Assembly: GCA_934432675.1 (NCBI GenBank)
Contig: CAKRYT010000002.1
Location: forward strand, 173,599 to 237,598
Direction of reading: 5' to 3'
Source of the DNA: an uncultured Eubacteriales bacterium
GTDB taxonomy: Bacteria; Bacillota; Clostridia; Oscillospirales; CAG-272
DNA length: 64,000 nucleotides
Part shown: piece by piece, positions 8,042-16,963 of the stretch
Position numbering within the stretch: position 1 is the first letter of the stretch
Layout of the letters: each line of letters begins with the position of its first letter
Made by a program: the position numbers and the translations under genes
Notes under the pieces: generated by a model
Databases searched by the model: none
The model's input: only the letters and a program-made list of their open reading frames with translations
Told to the model about the DNA's origin: nothing

Positions 8042-10417
8042 ATGCCAAACGCAAAGAAGATCACAGTACCGAAAGACAGAATCCTGATCGCGGATGACTC
8101 GGAGTTGAACCGTGAAATGCTTGTCGAGATCCTCGGTGAGGAGTACGAATATGTATTCGCCGGGGACGGCGTTGAGGCGATTGAACTGCTCGGCAGCGGG
8201 GCACAGGTAGACATCATCTTCCTCGACGTACATATGCCGAGGATGGACGGGTTCGACGTCCTGAACGTCATGAATGAGCGGCATTGGATCGAGGAGATCC
8301 CCGTCGTTATCGTCTCCTCGGAGGATGACGCCATGTTGATCCAGCGGGCCTACGAACTCGGTGTGACAGATTATATAACGCGCCCCTTCAATGCGATGAT
8401 CGTACGGCGCCGCCTGGAAAACACACTGGCACTGTATTCCAAACAGAAGCGGCTGATCCGGCTCGTGGAAGACCAGGTGTACGAGCGCGAAAAGATCAAC
8501 AACACGATGATAAATATTTTCAGCCACGTTATTGAATCGCGCAACAAGGAGTCCGGCAGTCACACGCTCCATGTGCAGTCGATTACGAGCCTTCTTTTGC
8601 ACCGGCTCGTCAGGCAGACAGACCGGTATAAACTCTCCGAGTCGGATATTTCGCTGATTTCGGGTCTTTCGGCACTCCATGATATCGGAAAGTTGAAGGT
8701 GCCCGTGGCGATCCTCAACAAGCCGGGCAAACTCACCCCGGAGGAGTGGGAGATCATGAAAACCCACACGACCGAGGGTGACCGGTTTTTGCAGGACCTC
8801 CCGATTCCGAAGACGGATAGGATCATGGTCGTCGCGCATGAGATCTGTCGCTGGCATCATGAGCGTTGGGACGGGCGCGGATACCCGGACGGTCTTTGCG
8901 GCGACGAGATTCCGATCTCGGCGCAGGTCGTGTCCCTTGCGGACGTGTATGACGCCCTGACGAGTGACCGCTGCTACAAAAAAGCCTTCCCGCACGAGAA
9001 GGCAATCGAGATGATCGTGAACGGAGAGTGCGGGGCGTTTAATCCCGAACTCATTAAATGTCTCCGCGCCGTGGAGGGAGAGTTGCGCGACAACGCGGGC
9101 GGGCAGATGAACGATGAGGACTACCGCGACGAGGTCGTTCACATGACGGGCGAGATTCTCTCCGGCAGTTCGCTCCCGCTCGATGACCGCTCCCGCCGCA
9201 TGGTGGAAAACGAGCGCGTCAAAAAAGAGTTCTTCGCGATGGAATGCGGCGGGATTCAGTTCGAGTACGATTGCACGCTCGACAAGGTTGTTTTTGTCAA
9301 CTGGTACGAGGAGGAGGGCAGAAAACGGAAACATCTGTATGTCACGCGCTGGGACGATATCCAGCTTCTGAGCCGTGAAGACTGGCGGAAATTGGTGAAG
9401 AACATCCGGAGGACAACGCGGGAGAATCCGGTTGTGGAGATGAAGGTGCTGATCCCGGTCGGTACCGGCTATCGTTGGAACCTTTTAACGGCCATGTCGG
9501 TCTGGCCGGTACGGGGTGGCAAATACATTTCCGTCGTCGGGCAGTTTAAGGATATCCACGACGAGGTGCTCTCCGCGGGGATGGGCGTCACCGAGGTGGC
9601 AGGGCTCTCTTACGAGACCTACCGCGCCATGCAGAGGATATTCGGCACCGTACGCATTGTGGATCCCATGAGCACCGAGGTGCTTGAGGTGGGTGAGGAC
9701 GGCACGTTCGTCGGGACGGGCGCGCGGTGCTATGAGTTGTGGGGCAGGCACGAATGCTGTGATAATTGCAGTTCCCGGAGGGCACTGCAATCGAAGGACT
9801 GGACAAGCAAGTTCGAGGCCGGCGACGACGGTGTGTATGCCGTATTGTCGCGGTACATGAAGCTGAACGGACGCGACTGCGTGATGGAGATCGCCTTCCC
9901 GATGGGGGACACAGCCGGCACTCTGCACGGCGACGGGAATGACAGAGCCAACATGATGCTCTTTAATTTCTACCGCGACTCGCTGACAAAAGCGTACTCC
10001 CGCGGGTATCTCGACGATTTCATGGCAAATTTGCAGGGCGCGGACGGAGTGGCAATCGCCGACATCGACCGCTTCAAGAGCATCAATGACCGGTACGGGC
10101 ACCTGGTCGGCGACATGGCACTCCGCGAGGTATCTGCCGCCATCAACAGCTGCCTCGGAAAAAACGATGTGCTGATCCGCTACGGCGGCGACGAATTTCT
10201 GATTCTGTTTAAGGAAATCGCGGAAGATGAATTTTTTGCAAAACTCGAGCAGATAGAGGAGAGCGTGCAGAGGATTGTCTTCGATGAGAAGCCGGAGATC
10301 CGGGTAAGCATCAGCATCGGCGGGGCCTACGGTGTGCACCCGCTCACAAAAGCGATGGCAGCCGCCGACAGTGAGATGTACAAAAATAAGGCAAAGTCCA
10401 GAATGGGACTGTCATGA
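8042..10417 (+). CDS. Response regulator with HD-GYP, PAS-like and GGDEF domains (cyclic-di-GMP turnover)
   Basis: A 791-residue soluble signalling protein. Residues 12-130 are a receiver domain with acidic D18/D19 and phospho-acceptor D62; the usual Lys of the KPF motif is Arg (R114 in TRPF). Residues 150-345 are an HD-GYP phosphodiesterase with HDIGK (H213, D214), the HHERWDGRGYPDG block (GYP 280-282) and ADVYDALTSDR. Residues 370-630 look like one or two PAS-type sensor regions. The C-terminus is a cyclase domain with intact GGDEF at 715-719; the inhibitory RxxD site is GKND, so product inhibition may be lost. It can in principle both make and degrade cyclic-di-GMP. No sensor kinase is adjacent. 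The AGACC start context follows GGAGGA. Confidence 0.9.
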   Translation: MPNAKKITVPKDRILIADDSELNREMLVEILGEEYEYVFAGDGVEAIELLGSGAQVDIIFLDVHMPRMDGFDVLNVMNERHWIEEIPVVIVSSEDDAMLIQRAYELGVTDYITRPFNAMIVRRRLENTLALYSKQKRLIRLVEDQVYEREKINNTMINIFSHVIESRNKESGSHTLHVQSITSLLLHRLVRQTDRYKLSESDISLISGLSALHDIGKLKVPVAILNKPGKLTPEEWEIMKTHTTEGDRFLQDLPIPKTDRIMVVAHEICRWHHERWDGRGYPDGLCGDEIPISAQVVSLADVYDALTSDRCYKKAFPHEKAIEMIVNGECGAFNPELIKCLRAVEGELRDNAGGQMNDEDYRDEVVHMTGEILSGSSLPLDDRSRRMVENERVKKEFFAMECGGIQFEYDCTLDKVVFVNWYEEEGRKRKHLYVTRWDDIQLLSREDWRKLVKNIRRTTRENPVVEMKVLIPVGTGYRWNLLTAMSVWPVRGGKYISVVGQFKDIHDEVLSAGMGVTEVAGLSYETYRAMQRIFGTVRIVDPMSTEVLEVGEDGTFVGTGARCYELWGRHECCDNCSSRRALQSKDWTSKFEAGDDGVYAVLSRYMKLNGRDCVMEIAFPMGDTAGTLHGDGNDRANMMLFNFYRDSLTKAYSRGYLDDFMANLQGADGVAIADIDRFKSINDRYGHLVGDMALREVSAAINSCLGKNDVLIRYGGDEFLILFKEIAEDEFFAKLEQIEESVQRIVFDEKPEIRVSISIGGAYGVHPLTKAMAAADSEMYKNKAKSRMGLS

Positions 10418-10474
10418 ATGACGGCAGTGAGACCGAAACGCTTTATCGGTCTTTCGGCGGTGATACCGGTCCGG

Positions 10475-10494
10475 GCAGGGCGCGCCCTGCTTTT
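10475..10494 (+). terminator. Terminator after the cyclic-di-GMP regulator
   Basis: GCAGGG/CCCTGC stem around CGCG (10475-10490) followed directly by TTTTATC, 58 bases after the stop codon. Confidence 0.7.
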
Positions 10495-10545
10495 ATCAGG
10501 TCGTTGTCCGGTTGCTATTAAGTCCGCTTTATCGGGTAGTTTCCT

Positions 10546-10554
10546 TGCTATACT
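10546..10554 (+). promoter_or_regulatory. Extended -10 promoter of the leucine-rich-repeat gene
   Basis: TGC-TATACT (10546-10554) with no good -35 element. It is 23 bases before the ATG at 10577 and just upstream of the GGGAGG ribosome site (10563-10568). Confidence 0.5.
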
Positions 10555-10576
10555 GTATGTGTGGGAGGGATGACGG

Positions 10577-11509
10577 ATGCAATCGGTCAACGGGAGTTTT
10601 GACATAACGCCGGAGGGGTACCTCACGGCATATCGCGGATATGAAAGCACGGTTAAGGTGCCGGATGGCGTAACGAAAATCGGGGAGCGGGCGTTCTGGG
10701 GGGCACGGCTGATGACGCGGCTCGTCCTGCCTGCCTCGCTCCGCACGGTCGGTGCGTGGGCCTTCGCCGGGTGCACCGCACTCCGCGAGGCGGATCTCGG
10801 CGGGGCGGAGGAAATCGGCGCGCACGCCTTCTTTTCCTGTACCTCACTCTCGGAGGCGCGTCTGCCTGCGTCGCTTTTGCGGCTCGGCGGTGCGGCGTTC
10901 GACGGTTGTGTATCGCTGGTGCTGGTGACGTTGCCTGCGGGCCTCGCGGAAACGGGGGCGGGGACATTCCGCGGATGCCGCGCGCTCCGCGCGGTGCGTG
11001 TCTCACCGAAAAACAGAGTCTTCTGTGAGGAGGACGGGGTGCTGTATCGGGGCAGCGATCTGCTCCTGCGCTACCCGCCCGGGCGGGACGCTTTTGCTTA
11101 TACCGTCCCCGCAGGGGTCAGGTGCCTCGCACCCGGTGCTTTTTCCGATGCTACGATGCTCCGCGAGGTCGGGCTGCCCGGGAGCCTGACGGAGATCGGG
11201 CAGGGGGCTTTCTATCGGGCAAAGCACCTGCGCGGGGTCACGATTCCCCCGGGGGTCACCGCCATCGGGGCAGAGGCATTCGGTCTCTGCGGGGCACTGA
11301 CCCGCGTGATGTTGCCGTCGGGGCTTTCCGAGGTGCCGCCGCTCGCTTTTTTCGGGTGCGGGTCACTCACCGAGGTCGTCTTGCCCCCGTCGGTGACGCG
11401 TATCGGTGAGGGGGCATTCCACGGGTGCCGCTCGCTCTCCCGCCTCGCGGCACCGGGGGTGACCGCCGTCGGGGAAAACGCTTTTGCGGAGTGCGTGGCA
11501 CTGCGATGA
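10577..11509 (+). CDS. BspA-type leucine-rich-repeat protein (LRR_5)
   Basis: A protein of 310 residues built of roughly ten repeats of about 23 residues, with the pattern L-P-x-x-L-x-x-I-G-x-x-A-F-x-G-C-x-x-L (for example LPPSVTRIGEGAFHGCRSL). An interruption near residue 150 (VFCEEDGVLYRGSDLLLRYPPG) is typical of this family. Such repeats mediate protein binding, and in many gut bacteria they sit on the surface, but here there is no signal peptide, membrane segment or sorting motif, so a cytoplasmic protein is predicted. It opens with two short strands (FDITPEGYLTAYRG) and ends inside a repeat. Function unknown; it may be a separate unit, since a terminator and promoter divide it from the regulator upstream. 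Confidence 0.8.
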   Translation: MQSVNGSFDITPEGYLTAYRGYESTVKVPDGVTKIGERAFWGARLMTRLVLPASLRTVGAWAFAGCTALREADLGGAEEIGAHAFFSCTSLSEARLPASLLRLGGAAFDGCVSLVLVTLPAGLAETGAGTFRGCRALRAVRVSPKNRVFCEEDGVLYRGSDLLLRYPPGRDAFAYTVPAGVRCLAPGAFSDATMLREVGLPGSLTEIGQGAFYRAKHLRGVTIPPGVTAIGAEAFGLCGALTRVMLPSGLSEVPPLAFFGCGSLTEVVLPPSVTRIGEGAFHGCRSLSRLAAPGVTAVGENAFAECVALR

Positions 11510-11544
11510 CGTGCCGGAATCGGGTCCCCCTGCCGAGGGGCCCT

Positions 11545-11559
11545 GCGGAAAATTTCCGC
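11545..11559. promoter_or_regulatory. Palindrome upstream of the trpB promoter
   Basis: A perfect 15-base inverted repeat, GCGGAAA-A-TTTCCGC, ending eight bases before the -35 element. It is a possible operator, or the tail hairpin of the preceding gene; no T-run follows. Confidence 0.35.
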
Positions 11560-11567
11560 CCGGGGGG

Positions 11568-11596
11568 TTGACAAACCCGGCACGGATGCATATAAT
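11568..11596 (+). promoter_or_regulatory. Consensus promoter of the T-box/trpB unit
   Basis: TTGACA (11568-11573), a 17-base spacer and TATAAT (11591-11596): a perfect sigma-A match. Transcription should begin near 11603. Confidence 0.9.
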
Positions 11597-11603
11597 AAGC
11601 ACA

Positions 11604-11868
11604 ATTACAAACCGATGAGAAAGAGGAGTAGCGATACATCCCTCTTGCCAAGAGAGCCGCAGGCGGTGGGATTGCGGTCGAGAGCGTGTCGTGAATGGAC
11701 TTTTGAGGGCGATGCCGAGCGTATCCGCGGGTAGGCATCGACGGGGTTGCTCCCGTTACAGGGCAGGCATATGTCCGTATGCCGTGAGTGGCCGCACAGG
11801 GCGGCAAGTTGGGTGGCACCGCAGAGTTTTTTCTGCCCCGACAGCAATACACGCTGTCGGGGCTTTTT
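11604..11868 (+). ncRNA. Tryptophan T-box leader
   Basis: A tRNA-sensing leader in front of trpB. Stem I features are GAGGAGTAGCGATAC near its base, AGAGAGCCG and GCGGTGGGAT in the distal part, then the specifier loop GTGAA-TGG-AC. The specifier is TGG (11696-11698), the only Trp codon. The T-box sequence AAGTTGGGTGGCACCGC spans 11806-11822; its TGGC would pair with GCCA, which fits tRNA-Trp with discriminator G. The antiterminator competes with the terminator at 11835-11868. Uncharged tRNA-Trp should allow read-through into trpB. Confidence 0.92.
11835..11868 (+). terminator. Regulated terminator of the T-box leader
   Basis: A perfect 11-bp stem (11835-11845 with 11853-11863) and a T-run (11864-11868). 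Its position right after the T-box motif makes it the off-state structure. Confidence 0.9.
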
Positions 11869-11908
11869 ATCATTTCGTGCAGGTCACGGGAAAGGAAGGC
11901 AGTGAACC

Positions 11909-13279
11909 ATGAGCAGGATCCCCTACAAAATCTACCTTGAAGAAGCGGAGATGCCGCGCGCGTGGTACAATCTGCGCGCCGATATGCAGAACAAACCGGC
12001 ACCGCTCCTTCATCCGAAGACGCACCGCCATATGACGGCGGCGGATTTGCGCCCGGTGTTCTGTGACGAACTCATCCGGCAGGAACTCGACGATACGACA
12101 CCGTATTTTCCGATTCCACGTGAGATTCTTGACTTTTACAGGATGTATCGCCCGTCGCCGCTCGTGCGGGCGTACTGTCTCGAAAAGGAACTCGGCACGC
12201 CGGCGAAAATCTATTATAAGTTTGAGGGCAACAACACCTCCGGCAGTCACAAACTGAATTCCGCCGTGGCGCAGGCGTACTACGCAAAGATGCAGGGGCT
12301 GCGCGGCGTTACCACCGAGACAGGGGCGGGGCAGTGGGGGACGGCACTCTCCATGGCATGCGCCTATCTCGGGCTGGACTGCAAAGTTTTTATGGTCAGG
12401 ACGAGTTACGAACAAAAACCGCATCGCCGCGAGGTGATGCGTACTTACGGTGCCGAGGTGACGCCGTCGCCGTCTGTGACGACTTCGGTCGGCAGAAAAA
12501 TCCGTGAGGAATATCCAGGCACGGGCGGATCGCTCGGCTGTGCCATATCGGAGGCGGTGGAGGCGGCGGGTGACCTCGACGGCTATCGCTACGTTCTCGG
12601 GAGCGTGTTGAACCAGGTACTGCTCCATCAGAGCGTCATCGGACTGGAATGTAAGGCGGCGATGGACATGTACGGTATCCGTCCCGATATCATCATCGGC
12701 TGTGCCGGCGGCGGCTCCAATCTCGGGGGGCTTATCGCACCGTTCATGGGAGAACGACTGCGCGGTGAGGCGCAGTACCGTTTTATTGCCGTGGAGCCTG
12801 CTTCCTGTCCCACCCTGACGCGCGGGAAATTCGTCTACGACTACTGCGACACGGGCATGGTCTGCCCGCTCGCCGAAATGTACACTCTCGGCAACGGTTT
12901 CATGCCCGCCGCCACACATGCCGGAGGGCTCCGCTATCACGGCATGAACAGTGTGCTCTCCCGACTGTACGCCGACGGGCTCATAGAGGCGCGTTCCGTG
13001 CGGCAGACGGAGGTGTTCGCGGCGGCGGAGCGTTTCGCGCGCTGTGAGGGGATTCTGCCCGCGCCCGAGAGCGGGCACGCCGTTTGTGCCGCGATGGATG
13101 AGGCACTCGCCTGCCGGGATCGCGGGGAGGAAAAGACCATCCTTTTCGGGCTGACCGGGACGGGGTACTTCGATATGACCGCTTACGGGCAGTATAACGA
13201 CGGGAGAATGACGGACAGTATCCCGACCGAGGAGGAACTGGCACGCGGGTTTGCCACCATACCGGACGTGAGACCGTAA
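11909..13279 (+). CDS. trpB: Tryptophan synthase beta chain, TrpB2 type
   Basis: A 456-residue PLP enzyme that joins indole and serine to give tryptophan. The Schiff-base Lys is in NNTSGSHKLNSA, the phosphate cup is CAGGGSN, and the motif ETGAGQWG (His to Trp against classical TrpB) together with the long N-terminal extension marks the TrpB2 subfamily. No trpA or other trp gene is adjacent, so a role in indole salvage is plausible, as proposed for TrpB2 orphans. Start ATG 11909 follows AAAGGAAGG. Expression depends on the tryptophan T-box directly upstream. A shared hairpin terminator follows at 13287. Confidence 0.93.
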   Translation: MSRIPYKIYLEEAEMPRAWYNLRADMQNKPAPLLHPKTHRHMTAADLRPVFCDELIRQELDDTTPYFPIPREILDFYRMYRPSPLVRAYCLEKELGTPAKIYYKFEGNNTSGSHKLNSAVAQAYYAKMQGLRGVTTETGAGQWGTALSMACAYLGLDCKVFMVRTSYEQKPHRREVMRTYGAEVTPSPSVTTSVGRKIREEYPGTGGSLGCAISEAVEAAGDLDGYRYVLGSVLNQVLLHQSVIGLECKAAMDMYGIRPDIIIGCAGGGSNLGGLIAPFMGERLRGEAQYRFIAVEPASCPTLTRGKFVYDYCDTGMVCPLAEMYTLGNGFMPAATHAGGLRYHGMNSVLSRLYADGLIEARSVRQTEVFAAAERFARCEGILPAPESGHAVCAAMDEALACRDRGEEKTILFGLTGTGYFDMTAYGQYNDGRMTDSIPTEEELARGFATIPDVRP

Positions 13280-13286
13280 AAACAGA

Positions 13287-13312
13287 GAGGAGCCGTAAAA
13301 ATACGGCTCCTC
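13287..13312. terminator. Hairpin between convergent trpB and the ferritin-like gene
   Basis: An 11-bp stem (13287-13297 with 13302-13312) and an AAAA loop. The better T-run is on the minus strand, so it terminates the gene at 13330-13761 and protects the trpB 3' end. Confidence 0.75.
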
Positions 13313-13329
13313 CCCGATATTTATGCGCG

Positions 13330-13761
13330 TCAGAGATACGGGCGCAGTTCCTTTTCCATCGTGTCTTCCAGTGAGATGAGGCGTCTCGCGACGTTTTTCG
13401 CCCCTTCGTCCGCCTCGGAGTAGCGATTGAGGTAACGGGAGAGGGATTTCACGCCCATGTGACACCCGTCGGTGAGCAGGGAAGCGATGGTCTCGTCCGT
13501 GCAGTCAAAACCGAGTTTCATGCCCGTCTTGACGTGCGCCATGCCCTTTGCCATCGGGTTGGGCTCCTTACCCTCGTCGTCGTATGTGTCGAGTTGGTCG
13601 CGGATCTCCCGTTGCATCTTGGCGTGCGCGGTCTTCTGGTCCGAGAGGTGGCGGCGAAAATCCTCGTGGGTCACCTTACCGTACACATCCTCAATCGCGG
13701 AAATGCCCATTTTGATACCCGCGTCACACTCGCGCAAAAGCTGAATCGTATCTTCTCTCAT
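13330..13761 (-). CDS. Ferritin-like four-helix protein (DUF2383-like)
   Basis: A protein of 143 residues, all helical in appearance, without membrane segments. Regular amphipathic stretches with E and H residues (EDVYGKVTHEDFRRHLSDQKTAH split over two helices; then MKLGFDCTDETIASLLTDGCHMG) resemble the small ferritin-like proteins annotated DUF2383 in clostridia and other bacteria. Start ATG 13761 has a strong AAAGGAGAC ribosome site; the frame is open upstream to 13824 but without a ribosome site. Function unknown; metal binding or stress storage is a family-level guess. It stands alone between two hairpins. Confidence 0.6.
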   Translation of the reverse strand: MREDTIQLLRECDAGIKMGISAIEDVYGKVTHEDFRRHLSDQKTAHAKMQREIRDQLDTYDDEGKEPNPMAKGMAHVKTGMKLGFDCTDETIASLLTDGCHMGVKSLSRYLNRYSEADEGAKNVARRLISLEDTMEKELRPYL

Positions 13762-13822
13762 GATGGTCTCCTTTTTGAAAACGGTTACGCATCTAGTTTG
13801 CCCTCTTCTCCCCGTTTCAAAC

Positions 13823-13858
13823 AAAGAGGTGCCGCAAATGCGGCACCTCTTTGCGGTT
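13823..13858. terminator. Hairpin terminator between trkH and the ferritin-like gene
   Basis: Arms 13823-13836 and 13839-13852 form a long GC stem. The T-run (GCGGTTTTTT) is on the plus strand, while the only gene ending nearby is trkH on the minus strand, about 110 bases away. It may stop both trkH transcripts and read-through from trpB. Confidence 0.6.
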
Positions 13859-13963
13859 TTTTAGGGGAAAACGGAAATTCGCCCCGCGGATGACCCGAAG
13901 GGAAAACGGACCTGCACCGTACCGCAGGACACAGAAAAGGAGACGGAATTTTGCCGCGCCGGA

Positions 13964-15409
13964 TCACTTTTTCAGCCAGGTGGTCGGCAGACAGGTGAGC
14001 AGGAGCGGATAGATTTCCAGCCGCCCGAGCAGCATCGCGACCGACAGCACGAATTTTGAAAAACCGGAGTAGGCAGAGAAACTCGTGAGAGTCGGGCTGA
14101 AAAACGGACCGATATTGTTAAAGCAGGAGATGGCGGCACTGAGATTGGTCTCCACGGTGAAGACCGCATTTCGCTCGAAGGAGAGCAGCAACAGGGTGAG
14201 CACGGTCAAAAAGGTGCAGACGGTGAGATAGGAATGAACGCCCGTGAGAGTATCGTCGTCCAGCCGTTTGCCTTCCATCTTGACCACCGTGACGGTGCGG
14301 GGGTGCAGTACGCGACGAAGTCTGCCGATCATGGACTTGAAGAGGATGACGACGCGCGCGACCTTGAATCCGCCTGCCGTCGACCCCGCGCAACCGCCGA
14401 TGAGCATCAGCGTGAGCAGAATGATTTTGGAGAGGGTCGGCCACTCGCTGATATTCATCGTCACGTACCCCGTCGTCGTCATGATCGAGGAGACCTGGAA
14501 GAAGGAGGCGCGGACCGCCTCGGCAAAGCCGGAGCAGAGGGAGAAGATGTTATAGCAGACGAGCGCGGTCGCACCCGCGATAATGCCGGTATATACCCAA
14601 AACTCGGTACTGCGGAAGGCAGACGAGAATTTACGCAGGAGCAGAAGATAATACAGGTTGAAGTTGACACCGAAGAGAAGCATGAATACCGCGATCACCC
14701 ATTGGAGATACGGCGAATAGGAGGCGATACTGTCGTTTTTCACTCCGAAGCCGCCGGTGCCCGCGGTGCCGAAGGCGTGCAGAAGGCTCTCAAAGAAGGA
14801 CATCCCGCCCGCGAGCAGGAGGATGACCTCCAAGGCGGTCATGGCAATGTAGATGACGTAGAGGATTTTCGCGGTCGTGCGGGTGCGGGGGACGAGTTTA
14901 TCGACGATGGGACCGGGCATTTCGGCACGGAGGATGTGGATGGAGCGTTCCGGCACGCGGACGGTGACCGCCATGACGAATACGAGCACCCCCATGCCGC
15001 CGATCCAGTGCGTGAAACTGCGCCAGAAAAGCAGACCGTGGCTCATGGATTCCACGTCGTCGAGGATGGTGGCACCCGTGGTGGTAAAGCCGCTGACCGT
15101 CTCAAAAAAGGCGTCGATGAAGACGGGGATCTCCCGGCTGATGACGAACGGGAGCGCACCGAAGAAGGAGACGGCAATCCATGCGAGCGCGACGATCACG
15201 AGCCCCTCTTTGGAAAAGAGCGTGCGGTCCTTCGGGCGCAGGGTGAGGCAGATGAGCCCGCTGACGGCGAGCGTGATACCGATGGTGATGAGGAACGCCC
15301 AGGCACAACTCTCACGGTAGATGACAGAGACGAGGAGCGGCAGGAGCATGAGTGCCGCCTCGGTGAGGAGCACCGACCCCGTCGTGAAGTATATCATGCG
15401 ATGGTTCAC
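13964..15409 (-). CDS. trkH: Potassium uptake protein TrkH
   Basis: Membrane subunit of the Trk/Ktr potassium system; 481 residues with about ten hydrophobic segments in the expected M1-P-M2 repeats. Selectivity-filter-like loops are visible as TVSGFTTTGATIL, GTAGTGGFG and STAGGFK. The C-terminus SLLLTCLPTTWLKK-like tail is normal for the family. It starts nine bases after the trkA stop, in the same transcript, and partners with TrkA, which gates it by nucleotide binding. Confidence 0.95.
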   Translation of the reverse strand: MNHRMIYFTTGSVLLTEAALMLLPLLVSVIYRESCAWAFLITIGITLAVSGLICLTLRPKDRTLFSKEGLVIVALAWIAVSFFGALPFVISREIPVFIDAFFETVSGFTTTGATILDDVESMSHGLLFWRSFTHWIGGMGVLVFVMAVTVRVPERSIHILRAEMPGPIVDKLVPRTRTTAKILYVIYIAMTALEVILLLAGGMSFFESLLHAFGTAGTGGFGVKNDSIASYSPYLQWVIAVFMLLFGVNFNLYYLLLLRKFSSAFRSTEFWVYTGIIAGATALVCYNIFSLCSGFAEAVRASFFQVSSIMTTTGYVTMNISEWPTLSKIILLTLMLIGGCAGSTAGGFKVARVVILFKSMIGRLRRVLHPRTVTVVKMEGKRLDDDTLTGVHSYLTVCTFLTVLTLLLLSFERNAVFTVETNLSAAISCFNNIGPFFSPTLTSFSAYSGFSKFVLSVAMLLGRLEIYPLLLTCLPTTWLKK

Positions 15410-15418
15410 GACGACCCC

Positions 15419-16783
15419 TCACTTCCTGCGGAAGATGTCTTCCAGGTCATAGACGGGGACTCCTGCCGCGACGACGACCACGCGGTCACCGGGGCGGATG
15501 ACGTCATCGCCGCCGGGTATGATGGAGGCGGAGCCGCGCGTGATGCCCGCGAGCAGGGTGCCGCCCACCAGCGTGAGGTCACGGAGCGGCGTATCCGCAA
15601 ACGGGAAGTCGGGGAGGACGTTGAATTCCAGTGCCTCGGCGGTACCGTTCATGAGGCTGTACAGCGTTTCCACTTTGCTCCCCTCGGAGTTTTCAAGTGC
15701 ACGCGCATACCGCGCGAGGACGTCGGAAATGATCATTTTCGGGGACAGGATGCTGTCGAGCCCCAGTTTTTCGGACAGTGCCCACAGTTCGTCCCGATTG
15801 ACCTTGGAGACCACCTTGCCGACCCCCTGTGACATGGCGTAGAAGGAGATGAGGATGTTCTCCTCGTCGCGGCCGGTGAGGGCGACGACGGCATCCATCT
15901 TATCGAGCCCCTCCTCCGCGAGCAGGTCCTGGTGCATACAGTCGCCCCGGATCACGGTCGCCCCGGAGAGTTGTTCGCAAACCTCCTCGCACCGCTCGGG
16001 GTTTTTCTCGATGATCTTGACCGAGTTTCCCGCGCCGAGGAGCAGTTTCGCGAGGTAGTAGGAGGTCGTGCTCGCGCCGAGGATCAGGACGTCACGTACC
16101 TGCTTTTTTACAAGGCCGAGCATTTTGAGGATACGGTGCGTATCCGTGGCGGCGGAGATGAGGGCAATATGGTCGCCGCTGTAAAGGACCGAGTTACCGG
16201 AGGGGATATGTACCTCGTCTCCGTGACGGATGATCGTCACGAGATATTTCCCGGGATATTTTTTCCGGATGCCGGACAGTGTCATGCCGTCGAGGGGGGA
16301 GCCCTGCTTGATGACGACCTCCACCATCTCCTGCCGGCGGTCGGAGAAAGCATCGACCTTGGCAACGGACGGCAGTTTCAGGATATTGAAGATGGTTTCG
16401 GCCATCATGAGTTCCGGGTTGACGGACATGGACAGTTCGAGCTGCTCCATCATGTAATGGAAGCTATCGTTGTTGTACTCCGAATTGCGGACGCGGGCAA
16501 CCGTATGTTTCGCGCCGATCTTGCGCGCGACGAAACAACTGAGCATATTGAACTCATCCGAGCCGGTGACGGCAATGAACAGGTCACACCCGGCGACCCC
16601 CGCCTCCGTAAGGCTGTCGTAGGAGGTTGCGTTTCCGCAGAAACCGATGACGTCATACCGCTCCGTGATGTCTTTGAGAACGGCGGGATCGTTGTCGATC
16701 ACGATGACGTCATGTTCTTCCTTCGCCATGCGGGCTGTCAGGGTCGAGCCGATCTTACCGCACCCCACAATGATGACTTTCAT
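15419..16783 (-). CDS. trkA: Trk potassium system regulatory subunit TrkA
   Basis: A cytoplasmic gating ring subunit of 454 residues with two RCK units, each a Rossmann TrkA_N domain and a TrkA_C domain. The first Rossmann motif is intact (VIIVGCGKIGS, residues 3-13, with acidic VIDND later); the second is degenerate (LILGASTTSYYLA), which is common in TrkA. Start ATG 16783 has AAAAGGAG upstream; the open frame extends to 16831 without support. First gene of the trkA-trkH operon. Confidence 0.94.
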   Translation of the reverse strand: MKVIIVGCGKIGSTLTARMAKEEHDVIVIDNDPAVLKDITERYDVIGFCGNATSYDSLTEAGVAGCDLFIAVTGSDEFNMLSCFVARKIGAKHTVARVRNSEYNNDSFHYMMEQLELSMSVNPELMMAETIFNILKLPSVAKVDAFSDRRQEMVEVVIKQGSPLDGMTLSGIRKKYPGKYLVTIIRHGDEVHIPSGNSVLYSGDHIALISAATDTHRILKMLGLVKKQVRDVLILGASTTSYYLAKLLLGAGNSVKIIEKNPERCEEVCEQLSGATVIRGDCMHQDLLAEEGLDKMDAVVALTGRDEENILISFYAMSQGVGKVVSKVNRDELWALSEKLGLDSILSPKMIISDVLARYARALENSEGSKVETLYSLMNGTAEALEFNVLPDFPFADTPLRDLTLVGGTLLAGITRGSASIIPGGDDVIRPGDRVVVVAAGVPVYDLEDIFRRK

Positions 16784-16901
16784 GTTTTCTCCTTTTCGGT
16801 CGCGGTTTACCCGCCGTGCGGTACGCAACACAGAATACTATACCACATTTCATGCGTGACCGCAAGCAAAAAAGCGAGGTTCGGCAAAACGGAGGCCCCC
16901 C

Positions 16902-16930
16902 TTGACAAGGCGCGCCCGCGCGGGTACAAT
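16902..16930 (+). promoter_or_regulatory. Promoter of cysK-mnmA
   Basis: TTGACA (16902-16907), a 17-base spacer and TACAAT (16925-16930). It is 33 bases before the cysK ATG, so there is no room for a leader riboswitch. Confidence 0.88.
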
Positions 16931-16963
16931 AAACTATCATAGAAACAAGGAGAAGGATTCGTT

